Assembly (NCBI GenBank): GCA_019096065.1
Contig: JAGUCH010000009.1
Coordinates: 10,001 to 74,000 of the forward strand
Source: Paracyclopina nana
Taxonomy: Eukaryota; Arthropoda; Copepoda; Cyclopoida; Cyclopettidae
DNA length: 64,000 nt
Reading direction: 5' to 3'
Position 1 is the stretch's first letter. Each line of letters begins with the position of its first letter. The position numbers and the translations under genes are program-made. Under the pieces are notes generated by a model that was not told the origin of the DNA, made no database searches, and worked only from the letters and a program-made list of their open reading frames with translations. Shown piece after piece: positions 26,101 to 35,150 of the stretch.

Positions 26101-28425
26101 AAAAATTCAGCTTTATTTGAAATGAATTTTGGCTGATATTTTGTTGAATTCTGGCTTTTTTCGCTGAATTTTAAATGAACTTGAACTGAATTTTGACTGA
26201 AATTTGACTGAAATTAGAGTGTATTTTGACTAAAATTCGACTGAATTTTGGCTGAAATTCGACTGAATTTTGACTGAAATTCGACTGAATTTCGACTGAA
26301 ATTCGACTGAATTTTGACTGAAATTCAACTGAATTTTGACTGAAATCAGACTGAATTTTTACTGAAATTCGACTGAATAAATAATATTAAATACCAATTC
26401 ATTCAGTTTCTCAATATATTGCTCAATTTGGCCTTTTTGGTGGCTCTTTCAGACGATTTTCTGCCTGCATGAGATGTGTGTGCGCGAGTGAAGTGCGGAG
26501 GTGTGAGTAAAAGTGGGCATGTTGCTAAAAGAGTGCATGAATATTTTATTGGAGTTGCGAGAGAGCAAAGCGTGATTGTGCGTCAAGCTAATAAACCTGC
26601 CTACTAAATACTTAATGATGAAGAATCAACAGGGTAACAACTCCAAACGAGCGAAGCAACAGGTTTGTTGCCCTAAAAGGCCCTGTGCAAAAAACGCCAA
26701 AAACGCCAAAAAACGCCAAAAAAACCACCAAACACATCCAGACTGAAAGGACTGAAAACTTACTGAATTCAACTGAGTTCCAAGTGAAATTCAACTGAGC
26801 TCCAAGTGAAATTCGACTGAATTCCAAGTGAAATTCGACTGAATTCCAAGTGAAATTTGACTGAATTCCAAGTGAAATTCAACTGAAATAGGCTGAATAA
26901 TTTGAAATTTACTGAAAATTGGCTGAATATTGGCTGAATAATGAAATTTGGATGAATAATGAACTTTCTTTGGAGTAGTGAAATTTTGCTGAATCCCAAG
27001 TATAATAATAAAAATTGTTATTGGTCATAGCTTGTCATCGTTTAGACTAACAGAAACAAAATTTGGCAGAATGTTGAATTGTCAAATTCAGCCATGAAAA
27101 CAAAAGGTGCCATTTCACAAGTATTTTAGATCGATGCATAATTTCTTTGCAAATATAGCACACACCCTCATAATTAGAAGTGGAGAAAAAAAGGGAAATA
27201 ATTGATCCTCTCAGTTTACATAGTAGAGCACACTGGGGCAAAAAGGGGAATTAAACCCACACTGTTTATATCATTCTCTCCAGAGCCAATGCACAACACC
27301 AAATTAGGCTTTTTTGTCACTTGTCGTCATGACATTCAAAGTATCATAAAACCATAATAAAGTACAGTAATACTATTTGTTTAGATCAATTTACTGCTTA
27401 TTTCTTAATTTTCCACACATATTTTAGCACTAAAATAAGTGCTACGAAGAATGTAACAATGGACTTTATATCAGTTCAAGTTGATTCAATAGAACTAATT
27501 ACAAATAGCTTTAACTAATATATTTAAACAACATATGGGACTAACTGATGAATTACAAAAAGTACCTAAACATACAAATAGTTCTATTGAACTTGATGAA
27601 TACTTTTAAAGCAAAAGCGTAACAGGAAGAAGTGATTTACAATGTTATGTCTTAATGTGCATTCAAGTCATTCAAAAATAACTATATACTTAGTTTTTTC
27701 TTTGGACGATGTCTTTAGAGACAATATCGGCAGACTTACAGGCATACTTTATTAAATGAGTACAAAAAAGGCAAACCTATGTTGGACTTAGTGTTTGAGC
27801 TATTTGTATGTATGTTAAGACTTAGTTTTTTCTTGACGATGTCTTTGAAGACAATGATGGAAGACTTACTGGCGTACTTAATATTATACTACAGCAAAAA
27901 CGGCTAACATATGTTAGACTTGATTGTTGTTTGAGCAATTTGAATGTAACTTAAGACTAAGTTTTTTCTTTGGACGATGTCTTTCGAGACATTGTCGGCA
28001 GACTTACAGGCGTACTTTATTGAACTAGTACAAAAAAGGCAAGCCTATGTTGGACTTGATTAGTGTTTGAGCTATTTGTATGTTGTAGTATGTTAAGACT
28101 AAGTTTTTTCTTGACGATGTCTTTGAAGACAATATTGAAGGACTTACTGGCGTACGTAATATTAAACTGCTTCAAAAAGGCAAACATATGAAAGACTTAT
28201 TAGTGTTTGAGCAATTTGAATGTATGTTAAGACTTGTTTTTTCTTGTCTTTAGGAAAGATTGTTGGTGGACTTACCGGAGGATTGGTCATGCATCGTCGC
28301 ATTGGGTCTCTCATTTGGTCGGGCACTCTGTAAGTGGGCGAATATCGGCCCGAAAAGCAATTGGCCACACTCGGCCCGAGGGGCTTGCTCATCATCTTGT
28401 CATGGGTGTACATCATCCCGTACAT
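7860..28425 (-). CDS. acj6: POU4-class (Brn3/acj6) POU-homeodomain transcription factor
   Basis: Five coding exons on the minus strand (28425-28276, 12936-12772, 9070-8793, 8741-8607, 8199-7860), with all phases agreeing, give 355 aa. The N-terminus ([11 protein letters not shown]) and GRYSPTYR / MRRCM block resemble insect acj6. Exon 2 has the POU-IV box core [20 protein letters not shown]. Exon 3 is His/Ser-rich and ends DTDTDPR. The POU-specific domain (~196-270) starts [20 protein letters not shown]. The homeodomain (~286-345) contains [20 protein letters not shown] and recognition helix [18 protein letters not shown]4 factors are nuclear and specify sensory and olfactory neurons in insects. 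The tail FAAQGSNGL follows directly. Intron 1 is 15.3 kb and intron 2 is 3.7 kb, both full of local minisatellites; introns 3 and 4 are 51 and 407 nt. Family assignment is firm; one-to-one orthology with acj6 is inferred. Confidence 0.95.
8607..8741 (-). CDS. acj6: POU4 coding exon 4: POU-specific domain
   Basis: Acceptor GTAG at 8745-8742, donor GTAATT at 8606-8601. Encodes [20 protein letters not shown], then [19 protein letters not shown] and QSTICR. The residue after GVTQ is Cys where most POU4 proteins have Ala (QADVG), a conservative oddity that does not break the fold. Confidence 0.94.
8793..9070 (-). CDS. acj6: POU4 coding exon 3: His/Ser-rich spacer
   Basis: Acceptor TTTCAG next to 9070, donor GTAGAC at 8792-8787. 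Starts [13 protein letters not shown], which lines up with the MDQLDML-like segment of insect acj6, so it joins directly to exon 2. Contains His clusters ([14 protein letters not shown]) and ends with DTDTDPR. Two TGACGTCA palindromes lie inside its coding sequence. Confidence 0.92.
9184..9650. repeat. 21-bp minisatellite, POU4 intron 2
   Basis: Units like AATCAATGAGAATTCCAGTG; a homogeneous centre (9370-9480) has five near-identical copies with CCTAATAG, and the flanks are more diverged. Because 21 is divisible by three, frames stay open on both strands; the resulting LILLGFS-type and INENPNR-type ORFs are artefacts. Confidence 0.95.
9651..10547. other. POU4 intron 2, mostly unstructured; one MITE-like end
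   Basis: AT-rich intronic DNA. AGGCCCTGTTCACCTGC at 10066-10082 matches the end of the dispersed MITE-like family, and 10120-10240 contains a reversed, diverged copy of its internal core. No coding signal was seen. Confidence 0.55.
10548..10858. repeat. ~28-bp GACTTTGA-type repeats, POU4 intron 2
   Basis: Degenerate units like TTTGATTTGACTTTTCTTAA, about ten copies, poorly homogenised. Confidence 0.8.
11015..11037. promoter_or_regulatory. Palindromic pair of kappaB-like sites
   Basis: GGGGATTCCCC and GGGGAATCCCC separated by a single A form a perfect inverted repeat with the central A as axis. Both fit the GGGRNNYYCC Rel/NF-kappaB consensus. It lies in POU4 intron 2. Binding is inferred; it could also be the hairpin of a small mobile element. 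Confidence 0.4.
11317..11490. repeat. Dispersed repeat family B, copy 1
   Basis: Aligns with 46269-46470: shared blocks include GGGGAAATCCC, TGTT(A/G)AATTATC, CTGAAATTTTAA and CTCATAATTGATCAG in the same order. The copies are strongly diverged. Confidence 0.65.
12772..12936 (-). CDS. acj6: POU4 coding exon 2: POU-IV box
   Basis: 165 nt, phase 0 at both ends; acceptor TTTCAG at 12942-12937, donor GTAAGC at 12771-12766. Encodes [20 protein letters not shown], then [10 protein letters not shown], matching the conserved N-terminal POU-IV box, and ends APRSSQ. Confidence 0.93.
12990..13985. repeat. ~20-bp GGACTAGACTTGAAAAT minisatellite, POU4 intron 1
   Basis: About fifty degenerate units of GGACTAGACTTGAAAAT type with a larger duplication: the block around 13250-13400 recurs around 13570-13720. 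It starts ~50 nt from the acceptor of POU4 exon 2. Confidence 0.92.
13986..15394. other. POU4 intron 1, low-structure stretch
   Basis: AT-rich, with a weak drift toward AAGCTTTTAAG-like words from 14930. No exon, RNA gene or element boundary was recognised. Confidence 0.5.
15395..15770. repeat. ~19-bp AAGTCCTTTCAAGTCTTTT minisatellite, POU4 intron 1
   Basis: About eighteen units alternating AAGTCTTTT and AAGTCCTTTC, with substitutions. Confidence 0.92.
15980..16169. mobile_element. Short MITE-like element with terminal inverted repeats
   Basis: The left end AGGCCCCGTTCATCTACTG and right end GCAGGTGAACCGGGCC are inverted complements over ~16 nt, enclosing ~150 bp of AT-rich DNA with no coding capacity. 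It is the same terminus as at 35361-35710. No clear target-site duplication was seen. It lies in POU4 intron 1. Confidence 0.6.
16170..17204. other. POU4 intron 1, unstructured
   Basis: AT-rich intronic DNA with no recognised element or exon. Confidence 0.45.
17205..17500. repeat. 21-bp GACTTAAAGTCATTTAGAAT minisatellite, POU4 intron 1
   Basis: About thirteen units; each carries the self-complementary word GACTTAAAGTC. The FKSIFND-type ORF across it reflects the 21-bp period only. Confidence 0.94.
17501..19579. other. POU4 intron 1: candidate exon, degenerate repeats, CpG-rich patch
   Basis: Holds a non-repetitive minus-strand frame (17569-17760, see findings), scattered GGACTTGA-like words (17830-18190), and a CpG-rich island near 18800-18900 with a (GC)6 run at 18828-18839 and ATCGGCGGCAACGGCGG at 18871-18887. 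The island is a candidate regulatory patch; there is no gene. Confidence 0.45.
19580..20090. repeat. ~20-bp CTTAAAATGGACTTGATA minisatellite, POU4 intron 1
   Basis: About twenty-four degenerate units of CTTAAAATGGACTTGATA type. Confidence 0.9.
20640..21170. repeat. T-rich TTTTTAAGTTTTGCCG repeats, POU4 intron 1
   Basis: About twenty-five units built on TTTTTAAGTTTTGCCG with variable T runs; a ~55-bp longer unit containing AAATTCGGCTGTTATTT recurs near 20690, 20735 and 20850. Confidence 0.9.
21171..22384. other. POU4 intron 1, mostly unstructured
   Basis: AT-rich, with a ~65-bp direct duplication: GATTTGACTTAA through AAAAGTTTTGTCT occurs near 21720 and again near 21808. No exon was seen. 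Confidence 0.45.
22385..22745. repeat. ~20-bp AAGTAACCCAAAATCTAATT minisatellite, POU4 intron 1
   Basis: About seventeen units of AAGTAACCCAAAATCTAATT type, some with a two-base variant (TTTGAAGTAACTC). Confidence 0.95.
23155..24303. mobile_element. Nested foldback / head-to-head MITE-like elements, POU4 intron 1
   Basis: Bases 23155-23305 and the reverse complement of 24155-24303 align almost continuously (CAGTTGAAATTTTGGAAAAA, then GTGAAAAATAATTGGGAATT on the left). Inside, a second core copy at ~23560-23680 faces a reversed one at ~23935-24045. One internal end reads AGGCCCTGTTCATCTGCAT (23885-23903), the terminus of the dispersed family. No coding sequence. I infer several copies inserted in opposite orientations, or one composite foldback. 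Confidence 0.7.
24304..25264. other. POU4 intron 1, unstructured
   Basis: AT-rich with frequent TTTGCCC and TTTTTCGCCC words but no stable repeat period; no exon was seen. Confidence 0.4.
25265..25510. repeat. GGGCCAAAATGGGCTGAAT repeats, POU4 intron 1
   Basis: About thirteen degenerate units, purine-rich on the + strand. Confidence 0.88.
25511..26089. other. POU4 intron 1 with a CpG-rich motif
   Basis: AT-rich apart from 25965-26060, where ATCGGCGGAAACGGCGG (26007-26023) nearly repeats the motif at 18871. It may be regulatory; there is no gene. Confidence 0.4.
26090..26385. repeat. ~22-bp CTGAATTTTGACTGAAATTC minisatellite, POU4 intron 1
   Basis: About thirteen units; the homogeneous centre lies at 26215-26350. 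Confidence 0.93.
26755..27000. repeat. ~22-bp GAATTCCAAGTGAAATTCGA minisatellite, POU4 intron 1
   Basis: Related to but distinct from the array 400 bp to its left (CTGAATTTTGACTGAAATTC); about eight units, the right part degenerate. Confidence 0.88.
27001..27654. other. POU4 intron 1, unstructured
   Basis: AT-rich sequence between two arrays; no exon or element recognised. Confidence 0.4.
27655..28275. repeat. Dimeric ~135/270-bp tandem array carrying copies of the POU4 exon-1 donor
   Basis: Units alternate between A type (CTTTGGACGATGTCTTT and GACTTACAGGC) and B type (TTGACGATGTCTTTGAAGAC and GACTTACTGGCG), giving an A-B-A-B dimer of ~270 bp. The last, partial unit runs into the real exon-intron junction of POU4. 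On the minus strand every unit contains GTAAGTC: 27733-27739, 27863-27869, 28001-28007 and 28141-28147, with the authentic donor at 28269-28275. Spacing is 128-140 nt. Confidence 0.9.
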
Positions 28426-28428
28426 CTT
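28276..28428 (-). CDS. acj6: POU4 first coding exon
   Basis: Acceptor ATGTTTCAG precedes AAG-ATG; the start chosen is ATG at 28425, giving [11 protein letters not shown], which parallels the fly N-terminus. Ends RRCMTNPP at donor GTAAGT (28275-28270), phase 0. In-frame ATGs upstream of the acceptor exist but lie in AT-rich intron-like DNA. The acceptor implies at least one upstream 5' UTR exon. Confidence 0.88.
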
Positions 28429-28499
28429 CTGAAACATGAACATCATCGACTCAATGTTTACAAAGTTAAACTTAACATTTTTAAAACCTTGGTTGGAAT

Positions 28500-28965
28500 C
28501 TAAATTGATTTTGATCAAATCTAAATTAGTTTGATCAAATGCAAGTTGATTTTGATCAAATCTAAATTAGTTTGATCAAATGCAAGTTGATTTTGATCAA
28601 ATCTAAATTAGTTTGATCAAATCCAAGTTGATTTTGATCAAATACAAGTTGATTTTGGTCAAATCTAAGTTGATTTTGATCAAATCTAAGTTGATTTTGG
28701 TCAAATCTAAATTATTTTGATCAAATCTAAATTATTTTGATCAAATCTAAAGTATTTTGATCAAATCTAAATTATTTTGATCACATCCCCAAGTTGATTT
28801 TGATCAAATTCTAGTTGATTTTGATCAAATTCTAGTTGATTTAGATCAAATTCTAGTTGATTTTGATCAAATTCTAGTTGATTTTGATCAAATTCTAGTT
28901 GATTTTTATAATAATCTTAAATTATTTAGATCAAATCCAAGTAGATTTTTATCAAATCCAAATTT
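28500..28965. repeat. ~20-bp TTGATTTTGATCAAATCTAA minisatellite
   Basis: About twenty-three units with sub-blocks that differ in spacer (AAATTATTT, TCTAGTTGA, GCAAGTTGA). Every unit contains the palindrome TTGATCAA or a close variant. It lies just 5' of the POU4 first coding exon. Confidence 0.95.
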
Positions 28966-29104
28966 TTTGGGGGTGAATTTTAAGCATGGTTTGACTTAAA
29001 TCTAGGCAGAAATTGGCCGAATTTGACTCAATTCAAGTAAACAGAACTGATTAGCTTTCAAAAAATTGGAGTATGCCTAGTTTTATTACTAAAGATGGAC
29101 TTAC

Positions 29105-29440
29105 CTCAGATCAAATGTGAGAAAGGCGGCAGAGAATTGAGTCAGGAGCCCAAAATGCAATTTTTTGGGTCACAAAACGCCGGGCTTTTTTCCGTCAAGA
29201 CGCACTGGTGAATTTTTTGTCCGTTTTTCCCAAGAGTTGGCCAAAAATGCAAGTATTATCTGGTGAGCTTTCGCGGCTCGAATGCGCACTGAGTTTTCAC
29301 CTGAGTTTGCCATGAGTTCAGCTGTCGCCGATTTTCATGAGAAGAAGTGAGAGCCCATGGACTTTCGCCGGCTAGAGACCCGTTACGCGCTTCAAAGATG
29401 CGCATAGCCTTCACTTTCGGCGAAAAAAAAACATCGTTAA
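29105..29440 (-). promoter_or_regulatory. Candidate 5' UTR exon / promoter region of POU4
   Basis: A strong minus-strand donor (CTGAG|GTAAGTC, exon edge 29105) lies ~680 nt upstream of the POU4 first coding exon. The sequence above it, 29160-29410, is richer in G+C and CpG (TTTCGCGGCTCGAATGCGCA) than its surroundings. It has no long reading frame, as expected for a UTR exon or promoter. It was inferred only from the donor, position and composition. Confidence 0.35.
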
Positions 29441-29935
29441 AATTGCAAATCCAAATCAAACAGAGAGTAAATGGAATAACATTCCGGCGAAAGCATATAG
29501 TTAAAATTCCGGTGAAAACATAGTGTGTAAGTTTCGGCGAAAACATGGTTTCGGCAAAAGATCTGGCAAAAAAATATCTTTGAAATTGCAAAGAAACATG
29601 GCGTAAAATGAATAAAATTCCGGCGAAAACATATGGTAAAGTTTTGGCGAAAACATATAGTTAAAATTCCGGCAAAAACATAATGTTTAAGTTTCGGCGA
29701 AAACATGGTTTCGGCGAAATAATTTAAAACAAAATCGACAAAAAATCTGGCAAAAAAATACCTTCAAAATTGAAATGAAACATGGAGTGAATTGAATAAA
29801 ATCCAAAACATGTGGTTAAACTTTTGGAGAAAAAATATGGTGAAAGTTTCGGCGAAAATATTTAAATAAGCCAAATCTGGAAAAATTCCGGCTAAAACAA
29901 AGTTGAACAATATACAAAACTTCTGGCGATAAAAT
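29420..29935. repeat. TTCGGCGAAAACATGGT-type repeats upstream of POU4
   Basis: About twenty degenerate units with spacings of 25-45 nt. A larger duplication is visible: the block ending GTTTCGGCGAAAACATGG occurs near 29520 and 29695. Confidence 0.85.
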
Positions 29936-30439
29936 AGAAAGTAAAATACAGGAGCTGGCCATAATATTCGCCGGAAAATTCGGAATAGAAAAACGGTTCA
30001 AATTACGGTAAAAAAATGAGTGAGACTTATGGAACGCAAATTGAAATAGAAAAATGGTTCAAATGAACGTTAAAAGACTTCAAAAGTTAGGCAGGTTTCA
30101 GAATAGAGGTGCAAAATGTTGAAACTTACCGTCAAATTCCGTTAAAAATCGTTACAACTGACTTCCAGTCACTTTTGGTTTATTTGTTGATAAAAAAAAA
30201 TTTGGCCTATGAAGCCTCAAACGTCAATAACCGATTTGTGTTTCACTAACTCCAATAACCCACTAAATATTTCAATCAAAATTGCTTGTTATTGATTGAT
30301 ACTATACTATTTTTCATCAATTAAACAGATTTAATGTTCCATTGATAAAAATATTTTTTTTTCAAAAAACTTCTGAGGCCCGATTCAATTTTCAGTGGAG
30401 CGAACGAAAACAAAACAAAACCAATCAATCAAAACAAAC

Positions 30440-30995
30440 TACTTTGTAGATCGACTTGGACCAACGGATTCTTTGTAATGGCTGCAGATTTGGACCTACG
30501 GTAAATACAATTTCATATTCTCGCTACTGCACTAACATAATGTCAATTCCATTAAGATGTAACGATTTTGCAAATTGGACCAACGGATACTTTGCAACGG
30601 ATTTACAACTGCTTAGCCTAAATACTATGAAATGTTGACAAGTTTAAGCGCTTTTGGACCGGCGACCAAATACTTTGGACCTATAGTTGAACCTGGACTA
30701 TGAGCTTGTCTGGATTTGGACCTACGGCATTTACTAGATATATTGAATTGGACCTACGGATATCCATTGGCATTGGATTCGCCCTTGAAACTTACTACTT
30801 AGAAATGTCAACAAAGTTTTTGGACCTACAACGAATTACTTTGGACTTGGAACCATTCGCTGAACTTGGACTAACTTGTCAGGATGTGGACCTACGGTAT
30901 CTGTCATATTGATCTGGACCTACTTTTATTGGATTCGCCTTGGAACCAAAAAAACCCTTTTTTTTCCTGATAATGAATCCGGATTTGGACCTATT
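30440..30995. repeat. Cluster of TTTGGACCTACGG motifs
   Basis: About a dozen copies of TTGGACC(T/A)ACGG at irregular spacing (15-90 nt), unlike the regular minisatellites nearby. No protein-like frame. Confidence 0.75.
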
Positions 30996-31584
30996 TCTGT
31001 CTATCTAAGAACAGCTTACAGGTACTAAACTTTAAAAAACTTAAAGCTTAGAATTAGCTTAAAACTTAGGATTGACTTAAATATTAATTTAAGTCGTTGA
31101 AATCTTGCTTAAACAATTTTTAAGCAACTTGAGACTAATTTGAATCTGAGCCTTTTTAAGGACCTCCTTCAAGCTAAGATATTGGACTTAAAATGCTAAT
31201 TAAATCCTAAGACTTAAGTTAAGGATTTGACTTTTCTCATGGAGGCTCTCTAGGAGTAACGGCAATAGTCCATATAAAGGCGAAGCCTCAGCGGAATTTG
31301 AGTGGAAGAAAGCGGGAAAGTTGCCGCCGTCACTCTCGAGAATTCGCCGTTGTAGTTGCAGCGCTTAACGCGCGGCCATTTGACGAGAAAAATCGGCGGC
31401 CCCGGGAAATCTCGCGTACTAAAAAAGCGCGACTCCATTTCACCTGGGGGAATTATTTGGACGATATCTTTATTGCATTGAATCGCCTCGCTTTTTGGCT
31501 GCTAAATGCGAATTTGAAAAATTTGCCACAAAGTTTGCAATTTTCTGGCCAAATTTGATTTTAGTCAAATTCCTTGATTGCTCC
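30996..31584. other. Intergenic, with a CpG-rich patch at 31290-31440
   Basis: The left half is AT-rich AAGTC-like DNA. The patch at 31290-31440 is strongly enriched in CpG (AACGCGCGGCC, ATCGGCGGCCCCGGG) with a TATAAAGG word ~25 bp to its left (31274). It resembles a promoter, but I could not identify a gene starting there on either strand. Confidence 0.4.
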
Positions 31585-31970
31585 AAAATGTCAAAAAATC
31601 CAAATCAACCCAAATTCGCTTTAATTCAACTCAAGTTTGCTTCAAATCAACTCAAATTCGCTTTAATTCAACTCAAATTTGCATCAAATCAAGTCAAATT
31701 TGCTTCACTACAACTCAAGTTTGCTTCAAATCAAGTCAAATTTGCTTTAAATCAAGTCAAATTTGCTTCAAATCAAGTCAAAATTGTATCAAATACAAGA
31801 CAAATTTGCATCAAATCAAGTCAAATTTGCTTCATTACAAGTCAAATTTGCATCAAATCAAGTCAAAATTGCATCAAATCAAGTCAAATTTGCTTCAAAT
31901 CAAGTCAAATTTGCTCAAAATCAACTCAAATCAACTTCAATACAAGACAAATCTGATTTGATAAAATCAG
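31585..31970. repeat. 21-bp AAATCAAGTCAAATTTGCTT minisatellite
   Basis: About eighteen units; all three forward frames stay open because of the 21-bp period, giving FASNQVK-like and CFKSSQI-like ORFs that are artefacts. Confidence 0.95.
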
Positions 31971-32029
31971 AAATCTAGAAATCAACTTTTGAAGTCAAAT
32001 TTGACTCTCATCAAATAAAAAAATGGGTC

Positions 32030-32331
32030 GGATTGCTTGAAAGTCGAATTTGATTTGAACACAAATTAAGGCCCAATTTGGCAAATTTGCAAGTTTCGGT
32101 AGGGCCTTAGTTGACTTAAAAGCAGGGCAATCGAATTTATTGACGGCTTTTGCACTGTTTGTTGCTTTTTCTCGTCATTTGGTTCAAATATGAATGAGAG
32201 CCATGAGAATTTAAAGTGAGTGTGTCTGGCTACTTTATGAAGGTGGAATATAGGGGCTATCCCAAATGCATAACTCATGATGGGCTCAATGAATTTATCA
32301 TTGGCTCGATTCGACCTTTATGCATTGTTCA
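32030..32331. repeat. 302-bp duplicated segment, copy 1 (family A)
   Basis: Begins GGATTGCTTGAAAGTCGAAT and ends near TTTATGCATTGTTCA. It matches 45674-45975 over the full 302 bp with two differences that I can see (G/A near the start and T/C in the middle). A degenerate inverted copy lies at ~39418-39590. No terminal inverted repeats, no coding frame shared with a known protein. Confidence 0.93.
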
Positions 32332-32454
32332 TTTCACGACATTTCCCCCTTTTTCTGCTACAATCCGAAATTCAGCCTCGATCAAACTCAAGCTCAAACC
32401 TTGACCCTATTTGATGTTTTTAACTGTCTTGTTTCAACTGTTGCCCCACTTTTG

Positions 32455-32960
32455 CCTCAAATCTAGATTTGACTCACAAATCTTAGTTTAAGTTTGACTC
32501 AAATCTGAGTTTAAGTTTTGGTCAAATATGAGTTTAAGTTTTGGTCAAATCTGAGTTTAAGTTTTAGTCAAATATGAGTTTAAGTTTTAGTCAAATAGAA
32601 GTTTAAGTTTTGGTCAAATCTGAGTTTATGTTTTGGTCAAATATGAGTTTAAGTTTTAGTCAAATATGAGTTAAGTTCGACTCTAATCTTATTTCAATAT
32701 TTAACTTAAATCTTTTGACTTAAGTATGAGTTCAAATTTGACTCACATCTGAGATAAAGGTTGTCTCAAATCTTAGCTTCATTTTCACTCAAATCTTGGC
32801 TTAATTTTAACTCAAATCTTAGCTTAATTTTAACTCAAGTCTTAACTTTAACTCAAATCTTTCATCAGCTTTTAATTGAAATCTTTGTTCAGCTCAAATC
32901 TTAGTCTAAGTTTGACTCTAATCTTAGTTTAAGTTTGACTCAAATCTAAGTCAATGTCAA
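32455..32960. repeat. ~23-bp GTTTTGGTCAAATATGAGTT minisatellite
   Basis: About twenty-two units; left part homogeneous, right part degenerate. Confidence 0.92.
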
Positions 32961-33339
32961 ATCATAGAAAATTCTAATTTTTTGACAAATCGATTTGAAG
33001 TCTCAGCACTTTCTAGCAATTTGCCCATGTTTTTTCACAATGATATTTTATATGGACGATAATATGCAGCAGGACTGAAATGTAGCACAAATGAGAAATT
33101 GGCTCCCAAGAAGAGAAAAAGAAGACACGATATCATTAATAATGACAAATCACACATTAATAATGACGACCAGTGCTTTCTTTTACTGCAGTCCGAAAGC
33201 TCCTTTGTTCGCCTTTGACCAGCCAAAAATGAATATCTATCAAAATGTGATTTTGCCTCACAAGCATTTATTTTGGAAAGCCTCCTCCAATTCTGACATA
33301 GGCAAAGTATTAACAACTTCTAGGATTGAAAAATGGACA
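32961..33339. other. Intergenic, unstructured
   Basis: AT-rich; a weak core-like segment of the dispersed family (GCAATTTGCCCATG) occurs near 33016. No gene recognised. Confidence 0.4.
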
Positions 33340-34050
33340 ACCTTTTAGGATTGGAGTGCATTTAAGAATTTGAAAAATAATTGGAAAGCCGGTGAGAAAA
33401 GGAGAGCTTCTAAGAATTGGTAGGCTGTTAAAAATTGGAAAGGGTTCCAGAATGGGAAAGCCTTTATCGATAGTAATACTTTTTAAGAATTGGGAAAGTT
33501 GGAAAGCCTTTAAAAATAGGCATGCTTTTGAGAATTGGAAAGCTTCTCAGACTTAGAAAGCCCAAAAGATTTGGATTGCTCTTAAGAATTGAAAAGCTTT
33601 TAAGAATTGGAAAGCTTTTGAGAATAGAAAAGCTCTTAAAAACTTTAAAGCTTCTAATAATTGGAAAATCTGAGCTTTAAAAAGCTGTCAAGCTTTCCAG
33701 AGTAGTAAATATTGATAGCGATACTTTTAAGTATTGGAAAGCTTCTTACAATTGGGAAGTCATTGCGAAAAAGAATGCTTTAGATAATTATAAAGCTTTA
33801 AATAATTGGAAAGCTTTTATGAATTGGAAAGCTTCTAAGAATTGGAAAGCTTCTAAGAATTGGAATGCTATAAGGAATTGGAATGCTTTAAGGAATTGAA
33901 AAGAAATTAGAAAGCTTTCAAAAACTGGAAAGCATCTAAAACTTTCGGAATTGGAAAGCTTTTAGGAACTGCCAAGTTTTAAACGATTTCAAGGCTTGCT
34001 AAGCTTTCAAATATAAGAACTGGATAGCTTTGAAGAATTGGAAAGCCACT
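33340..34050. repeat. ~20-bp GAATTGGAAAGCTTTTAA minisatellite
   Basis: About thirty-three degenerate units. Confidence 0.92.
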
Positions 34051-34554
34051 GAGAATATTTCGGAGCCTTTCTTTGTTTTATGAGCCTGGATTTGGAAAGC
34101 CGCACATTTTGCAATGTTGACAGATGATTCACCGCACATTTCAACCTGTAATAACACTCATCATTGTCATGCAACATCATGGTTATTGCATGCGAACTTA
34201 TTCACTCTGGGGTAAAATATTTTCCAAAGAATTCCCCAGGTGTGAAGACCATCACTATCACCTGTTCGGGCCTCCTTCACAATACCAACAAATAATATAA
34301 AAATATTATTTCATTAACTTTTAAGGAAATTTCATTTTTCATTCTAGTCTTGACTCTGCACTTTGATCTACGCTTTAAGGTCGATAGGATAGCAATTTTG
34401 TACGTGTATTTTAAGATCTATTGGCCTCTGTTTGATGATCTTGGTGAGAGTTTGTGCCAAATGGCAATTTAAGAGGGTATTACTAAAAGGCACACAAATG
34501 CCCACAAAGTCCAAAAGTGGTTGAAAAAGTTTTTGTGTGCAATTGATGCATTTT

Positions 34555-35150
34555 GTTAGTTCGAAAATGCGCGATGTTTTGGTCATTTTAAAAAATGCGC
34601 GATGTTTTGCAAAATTCGAAATGTGCGATATTTTGCACACTTCTAAAAATGCGCCATGTTTTGCACAGTTCCAAAAATGCGCGATGTTTTACCTAGTTTG
34701 TGTTATGCGCGTTAGTTCTAAAATGCGCGACATTTTGCTCAGTTTGAAACATGCTCGATGTTTTTCCTAGTTCATGTAATGCGCGATGCGCCGATCAGCT
34801 TGTGTTTTGCTCAGTTCGAAAAAAGTGCTATGTTTTACTTTTTTAATTTCGACAAATTTCGCTTAATTTGTAAAATGCGCGATGTTTTGCTCAGTTCGAA
34901 AAATGCGCGATGTTTTGTTCAATTCGAAAAATGCGCGATGTTTTACTAAGTTCAAAAAATGCGCGATGTTTTGTTCAGTTCGAAAAATGCGCGATGTTTG
35001 CTCATTTAAAAGAATGCGCTCAGTTAAAAAATGCGCGATGTTTTTTAATTAATTCGTGTAATGCGCGATGATTGGCTAAGTACGTAAATTGCGCGTTGCC
35101 TTGCCAAGTCCGTAATTTTGCTCAGTTCGAAAAATGTTCGATTTTGCCTG
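34555..35150. repeat. ~27-bp AAATGCGCGATGTTTTGC minisatellite
   Basis: About twenty units, each with the CpG-containing core ATGCGCGATGTTTT followed by GCTCAGTTCGA-like sequence. It is one of the few CpG-rich arrays in the window. Confidence 0.94.

Noticed and set aside
31495..31961. ORFs up to 153 codons rich in Lys, Ser and Gln
   Set aside because: Three overlapping frames of the same 21-bp array; repeat period explains all of them.
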